From Cupriavidus basilensis OR16 (GTDB lineage: Bacteria > Pseudomonadota > Gammaproteobacteria > Burkholderiales > Burkholderiaceae): a stretch of 64,000 nt of DNA. Under the pieces are notes generated by a model. The model searched no databases and was not told where the DNA came from. It was given only the letters and a program-made list of their open reading frames with translations. Position 1 is the first letter of the stretch; each line of letters opens with the position of its first letter. Both the position numbers and the translations under genes were made by a program. The stretch spans positions 1 through 64,000 of the forward strand of contig NZ_AHJE01000045.1 of the NCBI RefSeq assembly GCF_000243095.1, in the 5' to 3' direction. This document shows, one piece after another, positions 18,895 to 27,650 of this stretch.

Positions 18895-20154
18895 ATGCAG
18901 CCATCCCTGCGCCGACTCACCCAGACCGCTGTGGCAGCGCTCGCGCTGGCATGCGGGGCAGCCGGCAGCGCCCGCGCCGCGGACACGCAACTGCTGGACG
19001 CCGCCCGCGCGGCCGAGCCCGCGCTGATCCAGTCGCTCAAGGACATGGTGTCGATCGAGTCCGGCAGCACCAACGCCGCCGGCCTGGCCCAAATGGCCAG
19101 CTTCACGGAAGCACGCCTCAAGGCGCTCGGCGCGGCCACCGAGCGCATCGCCGTGACGCAGGGCCCTGGCACGATGGTCCAGGGCACGCTGACCGGCACC
19201 GGCAAGCGCCGCATCATGCTGATCGCGCATATGGACACGGTCTACGGGCCCAACACGCTGGCCACCCAGCCGATCAAGCTGGACGGCAACCGCCTGTACG
19301 GCCCCGGCATCGCTGATGACAAGGGCGGCATCGCGGTCATCCTGCATACGCTGGCCATCCTCCAGGCGGCCGGCTGGAAGGATTATGCGCAGATCACCGT
19401 GCTGTTCAACCCGGACGAGGAAGTGGGCTCGCTGGGCTCCGGCGACACCATCGCCAAGCTGGCCGAGCAGCACGACGTGGTGCTGTCCTGCGAGCCGTCC
19501 GCGGGCTCGGTGGTCATGAAGGGCCAGCCGCTGCTGCTGGCCGCGGCGGGCGTTGCCACGGCCACGCTGGACGTGAAGGGCCGCGCCGCGCATGCGGGCG
19601 CCGCGCCGGAGCTGGGCCGCAACGCGCTCTATGAACTCTCTTACCAGATGCTGCAAACGCGCGACGTGGCCAAGGACGTGCCGGGCGCGGCGCTGATCTG
19701 GACCCAGGCCAACACCAACGGCCCGCTGAACCAGATCACCGAGAAGGCCAGCGCCGTGGGCGATGTGCGCCTGACCCAGCCCGACGCGCAGGACAAGCTG
19801 CAAGCCGCGCTGCAAGCCAAGGTCAGGTCGAGCAAGCTGGTTCCCGATACCGAAACCACGGTGAAGGTCCTCTCCGGGCGTCCGCCGTACGTGAGCGACG
19901 CGCGCAGCCACGCGCTGGCGGCGCGCGCCCAGGCCATCTACAAGGAAATCGACCGCGAGCTGACGCTGGTGCCGCAGACCGGCGGCGGCACCGACGCCGG
20001 CTTCGCCGCGCGCTCGGGCAAGGCCACGGTGCTGGAGAGCTTCGGCCTGGCGGGCTTCGGCTATCACGCCCGCGACGAATACATTGAGATCGATTCGATC
20101 GTGCCGCGGCTCTACCTGATGTCGCGCATCCTGCAGGAAATCGGGCGCAACTAA
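18895..20154 (+). CDS. M20-family metallopeptidase (glutamate carboxypeptidase-like), exported
   Basis: A 419-residue exported zinc peptidase related to carboxypeptidase G2. It has a signal peptide (MQPSLRRLTQTAVAALALACGAAGSARA-AD). The zinc and catalytic motifs are intact: AHMDTVY near residue 115, GPGIADDKGG near 137, NPDEEVGSLGS near 177 (general-base Glu and ligand), CEPS near 199 and GYHARDEYI near the C terminus. The RAAHAGA segment marks the dimerisation domain. The ATG at 18895 is preferred because AGGAGA lies 8 nt upstream. It is followed 146 bp later by a shortened paralogue. The natural substrate is unknown; the family removes C-terminal glutamate from peptides or folates. Confidence 0.85.
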   Translation: MQPSLRRLTQTAVAALALACGAAGSARAADTQLLDAARAAEPALIQSLKDMVSIESGSTNAAGLAQMASFTEARLKALGAATERIAVTQGPGTMVQGTLTGTGKRRIMLIAHMDTVYGPNTLATQPIKLDGNRLYGPGIADDKGGIAVILHTLAILQAAGWKDYAQITVLFNPDEEVGSLGSGDTIAKLAEQHDVVLSCEPSAGSVVMKGQPLLLAAAGVATATLDVKGRAAHAGAAPELGRNALYELSYQMLQTRDVAKDVPGAALIWTQANTNGPLNQITEKASAVGDVRLTQPDAQDKLQAALQAKVRSSKLVPDTETTVKVLSGRPPYVSDARSHALAARAQAIYKEIDRELTLVPQTGGGTDAGFAARSGKATVLESFGLAGFGYHARDEYIEIDSIVPRLYLMSRILQEIGRN

Positions 20155-20201
20155 GGCGCACCGGCCAGACGGCCGCCCTGAAAGCGAGCCTGAAAGCGGC
20201 A

Positions 20202-20227
20202 CGCGGCAGCGCCCTTGCGCTGCCGCG
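20202..20227. other. Stem-loop between tandem M20 genes
   Basis: Perfect 11-bp stem CGCGGCAGCGC / GCGCTGCCGCG closed by a CCTT loop, with no T tract. It may be an mRNA processing or attenuating hairpin between the two paralogues. Confidence 0.5.
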
Positions 20228-20300
20228 CGCTCGCGCTAGCATCACCCGCCAGGCATCCCCGCCTGCCATCACCACGACAACATCCTCAACAGGAGACGCC

Positions 20301-21320
20301 ATGCATTCCTCCCTGCGCCGGTTGACCCAGGCTGCCATCGCCACCCTGATCCTTGCCACCGGCAGCGCCCACGCCGCCGATGCCCAATTGCTGGCCGCCG
20401 CGCGCACTGCCGAGCCATCGGTGATCCAGTCGCTCAAGGAGATGGTGTCGATCGAGTCCGGCAGCGCCAACGCGGCCGGCCTGGCGCAGATGGCCACCTA
20501 CACCGAAGGCCGGCTGGCAACACTGGGTGCCCGCACCGAGCGCATCGCCGTCACCAAAGGCCCGGGCATCATGGTCAAGGGCACGCTGACCGGCACCGGC
20601 AAGCGCCGCATCATGCTGATCGCGCATATGGACACCGTGTATCCGGCCAACACACTGGCCACGCAGCCCATCAAGCAGGACGGCAACCGGCTCTACGGGC
20701 CCGGCATCGCCGACGATAAAGGCGGCATCGCGGTGATCCTGCACGCGCTGGCCATCCTCCAGGCGGCCCCGGAGCTGGGCCGCAACGCGCTGATCGAGCT
20801 GGCCTACCAGCTGCAGCAAACGCGCGACGTGGCCAAGTCCGTGCCGGGTACCCAGCTCAACTGGACCACCGCGCAGGCCGGCGAGGTCCGCAACCAGATT
20901 CCCGAGCGCGCCACCGCCATCGGCGACGTGCGCGCGACGGTCAAGGGCGGCCCCGAGACGCTGCAGGCCGCGCTGCAAAAGAAGGTCGACGAAGGCAAGC
21001 TCGTCCCCGACACCCAAACCACGGTAACCATGGAAACCGGCCGGCCGCCGTTTGTCGCCAACGCGCGCGGGCGCGAGCTGGCGCATCGCGCGCAAGCCAT
21101 CTACGCCGAGCTCGATGGCCGCCAACTGGCGCTGGCCGAGGGCACCGGCGGTGCCACCGATGCGGGCTTCGCGGGACGCTCGGGCAAAGCCGTGGTCGTG
21201 GAGAGCTTCGGCCTGGCCGGCTTTGGCTACCACGCGCGCGATGAGTACATCGAGATCGATTCCATCGTGCCGCGGCTCTACCTGCTCACGCGCATCCTGC
21301 AGGAAATCGGGCGTAGCTGA
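20301..21320 (+). CDS. M20-family peptidase paralogue lacking the catalytic core segment
   Basis: A 339-residue tandem paralogue of the preceding gene with the same kind of signal peptide, leader and ribosome-binding site (AACAGGAGACGCC before ATG). AHMDTVY and GPGIADDKGG are present, but after HALAILQAA the sequence jumps to PELGRNALIELAYQ. About 78 residues present in the upstream copy are absent without loss of frame. The missing block carries the DEE general base, the CEPS ligand region and the AAHAGA part of the dimerisation domain. The product should be catalytically inactive, although the frame is intact. It could be a decaying duplicate, a binding protein or a sequence artefact. Confidence 0.8.
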   Translation: MHSSLRRLTQAAIATLILATGSAHAADAQLLAAARTAEPSVIQSLKEMVSIESGSANAAGLAQMATYTEGRLATLGARTERIAVTKGPGIMVKGTLTGTGKRRIMLIAHMDTVYPANTLATQPIKQDGNRLYGPGIADDKGGIAVILHALAILQAAPELGRNALIELAYQLQQTRDVAKSVPGTQLNWTTAQAGEVRNQIPERATAIGDVRATVKGGPETLQAALQKKVDEGKLVPDTQTTVTMETGRPPFVANARGRELAHRAQAIYAELDGRQLALAEGTGGATDAGFAGRSGKAVVVESFGLAGFGYHARDEYIEIDSIVPRLYLLTRILQEIGRS

Positions 21321-21776
21321 TGCCGCGCCCGGCTTGTACGCTACATTCCGCGCTAAAAGATCGTGGATATCTGCCGTTAATAGGGATATCCTAGGTTCCG
21401 TCCTAGATATGATTCATTAATTTCAAACAAATCCTATTTATTTAAGCGCCTAGGATAGGACAAATCCTAGGCGTTGTTATTTATCCCGGCGCTAATAACA
21501 CGCCGCGCGCCTGTCTTTCAATCCCCCTTCAGTAGGTCAACGCCGGCCCGCGCTGCCCCATCTCCCGCTATGCCGCTTGCAGCCGTGGATTGGCGGTGGG
21601 CAATCTCGCCATTGCACGTCTGCATTATCCATTTTCCTATTGCATGTCTGATTGACCGCATCGTCGGCATGATTAAATAATGTAAGTCAATTCAAAGGGA
21701 ATGACGATTGTCCTCAGTCATTCCGTCAAGATGCCATTCATCAAAAATGCGCCGCTAATTATGGGGCGATCCAATC
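21321..21776. promoter_or_regulatory. Regulatory region upstream of cdiA with CCTAGG-type palindromes
   Basis: No gene. This AT-richer interval carries a cluster of related palindromic elements: TAGGGATATCCTAGG near 21382, TCCTAGATAT near 21402, ATCCTAT near 21431, and the perfect inverted repeat CGCCTAGGAT / ATCCTAGGCG at 21447-21456 and 21464-21473. TTTCCTATTGC occurs further on near 21636. Such spaced TCCTA/TAGGA heptads resemble sites of FixJ/NarL-type response regulators (BvgA, RcsB). That link is inference. Confidence 0.5.
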
Positions 21777-24700
21777 ATGAACAAGGGCAGTTTCCGTCTG
21801 GTCTATAGCAGGCATCGCGCGATGCTGGTCGCCGTTGAAGAATCGGCCACCAGCCTCGGCAAAGGCCAGCAGGGCGGCGCGCGCGCGATACGGCGCAGCC
21901 GCGGCGCAGGGCAGGGCACAACGCGCGTCGCATCGACGGCGGCGGCGCTGCCAGCCATGCCGCTCGCGCTCTTTGCGCTGCTTGGGCTGGCTGCCCCGGC
22001 CACGGCCCAGATCGTGGCGGACCCCAATGCCGGCGCCAACCGTCCCGGCGTGATCCAGACCAGCAACGGCCTTGCGCAAGTCAACATCACGCGCCCCTCG
22101 GGCGCGGGCGTGTCCACCAACGCCTACACGCAGTTCGACGTAGCCAGGGGCGGCGCGATCCTCAACAACTCGCCCACTATCGTCTCGACCCAGCAAGCCG
22201 GTTTCGTCAACGGCAACCCCAACCTGCTGCCGGGCCAGAACGCGCGCATCATCGTCAACCAGGTCACCAGCGCGCTGCCCAGCCAGCTGCGTGGCTACCT
22301 GGAAGTGGCCGGTGGCCGGGCCGAAGTGGTGGTGGCCAATCCCAACGGCATCATGGTAGATGGCGGCGGCTTCATCAACACCAGCCGCGCCACGCTGACC
22401 ACCGGCGTGCCCGTGTACGGCGGCACCGGCAGCCTCGACGCCTTCCGCGTCACCGGCGGCCAGATCTCGGTGCAGGGCGCCGGGCTGAATGCCGGCAATG
22501 TCGACCAGGTAGACCTGATCGCCCGCAGCGTCACCGCCAACGCGGCCATCTATGCCAACAACCTCAATGTCATCGCCGGCGCCAACCAGGTAGACCGCGC
22601 CACGCTGGCCGCCACGCCCATTGCCGGCACCGGCCCCGCGCCGGGCATCGGCATCGACGTGAGCCAGCTCGGCGGCATGTACGCCAACAAGATCCTGCTG
22701 GTCGGCACCGAGGCCGGCGTGGGCGTGAGCCACCGCGGCGTGCTGGCCGCGCAGGCCGGCGAGCTGACGCTCAGCGCGCAAGGCCGGCTCACGCTCGCCG
22801 GCAAGACCAGCGCCACCGGCAACCTCGCCATCGCCGCGCGCGACGGCGTGGAGAACAGCGGCACCACCTACGGCGCGCAGGCGGTGACGCTCGATACCGC
22901 CGGCGCGCTTGGCAACAGCGGCACGCTGGCGGCGCAACAAGCCTTGCGCGTCAACGCGGGCAGCGTCGTCTCCAGCGGCACCTTCGGCGCGGGCGTCAAC
23001 GGCGACGGATCGGTCGGCCAGCAGGCGGACCTGAGCGTGGTCGCGGCCGGCACGCTGTCAGCCAGCGGCAAGCACCTCGCGGGCGGCAATGCCAGCCTGC
23101 AGGGCACGGCGCTGCAGCTCGCGGGCAGCCAGAGCGCGGCGCTGGGCAATCTCAGCCTCACCGCCAGCGCGGGCGATATCAACCTGAGCGGCGCCAGCAG
23201 CAACGCTGGCGGGGCGCTGAGCGCCAATGCCAGCGGGGCACTCGTCAATGACCGGGGGCAACTGGCCAGCCAGGGCACCACCACCATCACGGCCGCCAGC
23301 ATTTCCAACCAGGGCGGACAGATGCTGGCGCAAGGCGCAGCCACGCTGCGCTCGGCCGGCGCCGTCAACAATCAGCAAGGCGAGCTGCAGGCGAGTGGTG
23401 CGCTCGCCGTCAACGCCGGCTTGCTCGACAACACCGCGGGCCGCATCGAGGGCGACCTGGTCAGCATCCGCACGGCAGGCGACCTGGCCAACCGGAGCGG
23501 TGCGATCAACCAGCTTGGCAAAGCCGACACCCGCATCAGCGCGGGCGGCGTCCTGGACAATACCTCGGGCACGCTGGCCACCAACGGGAAGAACCTGACG
23601 GTGGACGCGCAATCGCTGTCCAACGACAGCGGCCGCGTCGCGCACGCGGGCGACGGCACGCTGGCATTGACCAGCGGTGGCGCGCTGGGCAATGCCGCGG
23701 GCACCATCCAGACCAACGGCACGCTGGACGCGCGGGCCGCGGGCGCGGTGACCAACACGCGAGGCCGGATCGAAGCCGCCGGCACGCACGGCGCGCTGTC
23801 GCTCGCCGCCGCCAGCGTGGACAACACCGCCGGGCGCATCGTCAATGCGGGCGACGGATTGACCCGCGTCCAGGCGCAGCAGGCGTTGGTCAACACCAAT
23901 GCGGGCTGGATCGGCGGCAACGGCAAGGTGGCGCTGGTTGCGGACAAGCTGGCCAACCACGGCCAGATCACCGCCAAGGGCGATGCCAACCTGGATGCGC
24001 AGTCGCTGGATAACGACCAGGGCAGCGTCACGGCGGGCGAAGCCCTCACCACGACCGTTGCCGGCGCGGCAAGCAACCGCCAGGGCACCCTGTCGGGCGG
24101 CGTGGTCGATCTCTCGGCGGCACGGCTGGACAACGCTGCCGGCCGTATCGAGGGCGACCAGGTCGGCATCCGCACCACGGGCGATTTGTCCAACCGTGGC
24201 GGCGCCATCAACCAGTTCGGCAAGGCCGACACCGTTATCAACGCCGGTGGCGCCGTCGACAACACGGCGGGCACGCTGGCCACCAACGGCAAGAACCTGA
24301 CGGTGGATGCGCAGTCGCTGGCCAATGACGGCGGGCGCATCGCGCACGCCGGCGACGGCGCCCTGACACTGACGAGCCGGGGCGCGCTGGGCAATACAGC
24401 CGGCGCCATCCAGGGCAACGGCACGCTCGCCGTGCAGGCGGTTTCGCTGGACAACACCCGGGGCAACCTGTCCGCGCAAGGCACAGCGCAGGTCAGCACG
24501 GGCGCGGACCTGGTCAACCGCCAGGGCACGCTCTACGGCCAGTCCGGGCTGTCGCTCACCAGCCAGGGCCAGTTGGACAACACCGGCGGCACGGCGCAGA
24601 CCAGCGGCGATTTGTCTGTCGCCGCCGATGGCACGCTCAGCAATGCCGGCGGCATGCTCACGGCCAACGGGGCGCACGGCAAGGCCACCGTCTCCGCGTC

Positions 24701-27650
24701 CGGCATCGACAACCGCGGCGGGCGGCTTGCCAACGCGGGCGACGGCGCCACCACCGTCACCGCCGCCGGCGCGCTGGACAACACCGGCGGCACGCTGGGC
24801 GGCAACGGCGACGTGACCCTCGCCGCCACCGATCTCGTCAACGCAACCGGCGCGCAGATCGCCTCGGCCGGCGCGCTCACGCTGGGCGTGACCCGCAGCG
24901 TGGACAATCGCGGCGGCAGGATCTACGGCGCCAAGGGCCTGGCACTCAACCAGGCCAGCACCACGCTCGCCAATGACGGCGGCAACGTGCTCGGCGGCAC
25001 CGACGTGCAGCTCACCCTGGCCGCCATGACCAACCAGGGCGGCGCGGTACGCGCCAACCAGGACGTGGGCGTCTCCAGCCGCGGCGGCACCGTCAGCGGC
25101 AGCGGCGAGATGACAGCGGGGCGCAACCTCTCGCTCAACGTAGCGGGCGACTACCTCAACGACGCCGCCAACAAGCTACGCGCCGACGGCGACCTGCAAC
25201 TCCGTGCCAGCGGCGCGGTAACCAACACCGGCACGCTGGCGGCCGGCGGCAGCCTGGCCGTGCACGGCGCCAACGTGAGCAACGCCGCCGGCGCCAGCAT
25301 CAACTCGCAGGCCACCACCGTCCAGGCCGACGGCACCATCACCAACGCCGGACGCATCGAAGGCAACGCCGTCAACACCATCAGCGGCACGCTGGCCAAC
25401 ACCGGCGCGGTGATCGGCAACACCGTGCAGGTGCAGGCAGCGGACGTGATCAACACCGGCCCGGCCGCCGTCATCGCCGCCGCGCAGGACCTCAAGCTCT
25501 ACGCGTCCAGTTCCGTCTCCAACCTGGACGGCGCGCTGATCTACAGCGCCGGCAACCTCCAGATCGCCCGCGACGGCACACGCGACCCGGATACCGGCAT
25601 GCTGGCCAACCAGGTCGGCGTGCTCAACAACCGCTCGGCAACGATCGAAGCGGACGGCGACATCGACATCGCCGCGCGCACGGTCAACAACACGCGGACC
25701 AGCATCGTGACCGAACCCGGCACGCCGCAGACGAGCACGCAGACGCTGTCGCTCTGGGTCGCTGGGCTGGGTGACGGAGAAACCAACGGTCACACGAGTG
25801 CCACGTTCCCCGGATGGAAGTGGCGCTTTACGGCGGCAGGCATCAGCGGGGACATGGTCAACGCGCTGCGCGACCCGGTCACCCTGGAAGTGCCAAAATC
25901 CACCGTGGTCAATCTCAATACTGCGGCCAAGACGCTTTCCTTCACGGAGCCGCCCTTCGAGACCTACGTCGGCAACGACAACCCGATGTGCGGCGACAAC
26001 GGCTGCACCGGTGGAGGCGGCCCGGGCGGGCGCCCGTTTGCCACCAACCCAACCCAGTACTACCAGGACATCCAGGACACCGGGTCCACCTACAGGATCA
26101 CCTTCTGGCCCGACTGGGATCCGGCCAAGCATCTCCGCCCGGACCAGGTGCGCGTGCGCTACGACCTCGGCCCGGACGTGCACGACTACAACGAGGTCTC
26201 CCGCACCACCGTCACCACCGTCGCCACGGATCGCCTGGTCAGCGCGACCCCCGCGGCCAAGGTCCAGGCCCAGGGCACCATCCGCATCAACAGCGACGAC
26301 GGCGGCATCCTGAACCAGTCGTCCATCATGGCTGCCGGCGGCAGCCTGATCCGGCGCGCCGCCGGCGGCGGGGTACAGGACGTCGGCACGGTGCTCCAGC
26401 AGACGGTCAGCACCACCGACACATCCACGTTCTACTGGCACCAGAAATCCGGCGGCAACAGCGACGAGCAAACGGTGCCGTATCCGGCCACGCCCCAGGC
26501 GCCCACCACGGTAGGCGCGCTGCCGGCCCTTGCCACCGCCAACCAGGCGGTGCAGACCACCGCGCAGGACATCACCGTCGGCTCCGTCAACCGCGTCGGC
26601 CAGACCGTCACCGGCAGCGGCGTGGCGGGCGGCAGCGCCTCCGGCACCCAGCTTGGCAGTGTCGCGGGCAACGCCGGCGCCGCGCCAACCCTCGGCGCCG
26701 GCGCCGTCGCAGCCGCCACCGGCACCACCAGCCGCCCGCAGACGCTCGGCACCGCCGCCGGCGGCATCCCCAACCTGACGCTGCCCGTCAACGGCCTGTT
26801 CACGCTGCGCCCGGCCCCGGCCACGCCCTACCTGATCGAGACCGATTCACGCTTCACCCAGTACAAGACCTTCCTCTCCAGCGACTACATGCTGGGCGCG
26901 CTCGGCCTGGACCCGCAACAAGTGCAAAAGCGCCTCGGCGACGGCTTCTATGAAGAAAAGCTCGTCCGCGACCAGGTCACGGCACTAACCGGCCGTACCT
27001 TCCTGGCCGGCTACACCGACCAGCTAAAGGAATACCAGGCGCTGATGAACAGCGGCGTGACCTACGCCAAATCCTTCGGCCTGTCCCCCGGCGTAGGCCT
27101 GTCCGACGACCAGATGCGCCAGCTCACCACCGACATGGTCTGGCTGGTAGCGCAAGACGTGGCGCTGCCCGACGGCACGCACCAGTCCGTGCTGGTGCCC
27201 AAGGTCTACCTGGCGCAGTCCAACGCCGTCGACCTCAACAGCACCGGCGCGCTGGTCACCGGCAACAGCGTGGCCCTCAATGCCAGCGGCAACGTGAACA
27301 ACAGCGGTCGCATCGTCGGCGACGTCGCCACGCAGGTGCTCGGCAATAACATCGTCAACCGCGGCGCGATCGGCGACACCACCGGAACCACCGTGGTCCA
27401 GGCGCTGCAGGACGTACGCAACCTGGGCGGGCGCATCGGCGGCCTGGACGTGCTGGTGCAAGCCGGGCGGGATGTAGTCAATGAAACGCAGACAATTACC
27501 GAAGTCCGCACCATCGGCCCCAACGGCTACAGCGCGGGCGCCACGGGCGTGGCCGCGGTGCCATTTCGGCAACCGGTAATGCCGTGGTGCTGGCCGGGCG
27601 CGACGTTACCCTCAGCGGCGCCGTGCTCGAAGCCGGCAAGGGCGCACTGA
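21777..27650 (+). CDS. cdiA: CdiA/BcpA filamentous hemagglutinin-like exoprotein, N-terminal part
   Basis: First 1,930 or so codons of a giant two-partner-secretion exoprotein. It starts with an extended signal peptide (ESPR) MNKGSFRLVYSRHRAMLVAV, then a hydrophobic core ending ATAQ near residue 78. A TPS translocation domain follows (about 85-340) with NPNGIMVDGGGF. FHA-1 hemagglutinin repeats fill 350-1300, including two near-identical modules starting near 23427 and 24127. A non-repetitive, Trp/Tyr-rich stretch (about 1305-1600) may be the receptor-binding region, and a distinct non-repeat block starts near residue 1680 (LFTLRPAPATPYL). Homology ends near 27563 where a one-base frameshift occurs; the last 27 codons to the stop are out-of-frame sequence. 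Exported through the TpsB encoded at 37401. Confidence 0.85.
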   Translation: MNKGSFRLVYSRHRAMLVAVEESATSLGKGQQGGARAIRRSRGAGQGTTRVASTAAALPAMPLALFALLGLAAPATAQIVADPNAGANRPGVIQTSNGLAQVNITRPSGAGVSTNAYTQFDVARGGAILNNSPTIVSTQQAGFVNGNPNLLPGQNARIIVNQVTSALPSQLRGYLEVAGGRAEVVVANPNGIMVDGGGFINTSRATLTTGVPVYGGTGSLDAFRVTGGQISVQGAGLNAGNVDQVDLIARSVTANAAIYANNLNVIAGANQVDRATLAATPIAGTGPAPGIGIDVSQLGGMYANKILLVGTEAGVGVSHRGVLAAQAGELTLSAQGRLTLAGKTSATGNLAIAARDGVENSGTTYGAQAVTLDTAGALGNSGTLAAQQALRVNAGSVVSSGTFGAGVNGDGSVGQQADLSVVAAGTLSASGKHLAGGNASLQGTALQLAGSQSAALGNLSLTASAGDINLSGASSNAGGALSANASGALVNDRGQLASQGTTTITAASISNQGGQMLAQGAATLRSAGAVNNQQGELQASGALAVNAGLLDNTAGRIEGDLVSIRTAGDLANRSGAINQLGKADTRISAGGVLDNTSGTLATNGKNLTVDAQSLSNDSGRVAHAGDGTLALTSGGALGNAAGTIQTNGTLDARAAGAVTNTRGRIEAAGTHGALSLAAASVDNTAGRIVNAGDGLTRVQAQQALVNTNAGWIGGNGKVALVADKLANHGQITAKGDANLDAQSLDNDQGSVTAGEALTTTVAGAASNRQGTLSGGVVDLSAARLDNAAGRIEGDQVGIRTTGDLSNRGGAINQFGKADTVINAGGAVDNTAGTLATNGKNLTVDAQSLANDGGRIAHAGDGALTLTSRGALGNTAGAIQGNGTLAVQAVSLDNTRGNLSAQGTAQVSTGADLVNRQGTLYGQSGLSLTSQGQLDNTGGTAQTSGDLSVAADGTLSNAGGMLTANGAHGKATVSASGIDNRGGRLANAGDGATTVTAAGALDNTGGTLGGNGDVTLAATDLVNATGAQIASAGALTLGVTRSVDNRGGRIYGAKGLALNQASTTLANDGGNVLGGTDVQLTLAAMTNQGGAVRANQDVGVSSRGGTVSGSGEMTAGRNLSLNVAGDYLNDAANKLRADGDLQLRASGAVTNTGTLAAGGSLAVHGANVSNAAGASINSQATTVQADGTITNAGRIEGNAVNTISGTLANTGAVIGNTVQVQAADVINTGPAAVIAAAQDLKLYASSSVSNLDGALIYSAGNLQIARDGTRDPDTGMLANQVGVLNNRSATIEADGDIDIAARTVNNTRTSIVTEPGTPQTSTQTLSLWVAGLGDGETNGHTSATFPGWKWRFTAAGISGDMVNALRDPVTLEVPKSTVVNLNTAAKTLSFTEPPFETYVGNDNPMCGDNGCTGGGGPGGRPFATNPTQYYQDIQDTGSTYRITFWPDWDPAKHLRPDQVRVRYDLGPDVHDYNEVSRTTVTTVATDRLVSATPAAKVQAQGTIRINSDDGGILNQSSIMAAGGSLIRRAAGGGVQDVGTVLQQTVSTTDTSTFYWHQKSGGNSDEQTVPYPATPQAPTTVGALPALATANQAVQTTAQDITVGSVNRVGQTVTGSGVAGGSASGTQLGSVAGNAGAAPTLGAGAVAAATGTTSRPQTLGTAAGGIPNLTLPVNGLFTLRPAPATPYLIETDSRFTQYKTFLSSDYMLGALGLDPQQVQKRLGDGFYEEKLVRDQVTALTGRTFLAGYTDQLKEYQALMNSGVTYAKSFGLSPGVGLSDDQMRQLTTDMVWLVAQDVALPDGTHQSVLVPKVYLAQSNAVDLNSTGALVTGNSVALNASGNVNNSGRIVGDVATQVLGNNIVNRGAIGDTTGTTVVQALQDVRNLGGRIGGLDVLVQAGRDVVNETQTITEVRTIGPNGYSAGATGVAAVPFRQPVMPWCWPGATLPSAAPCSKPARAH

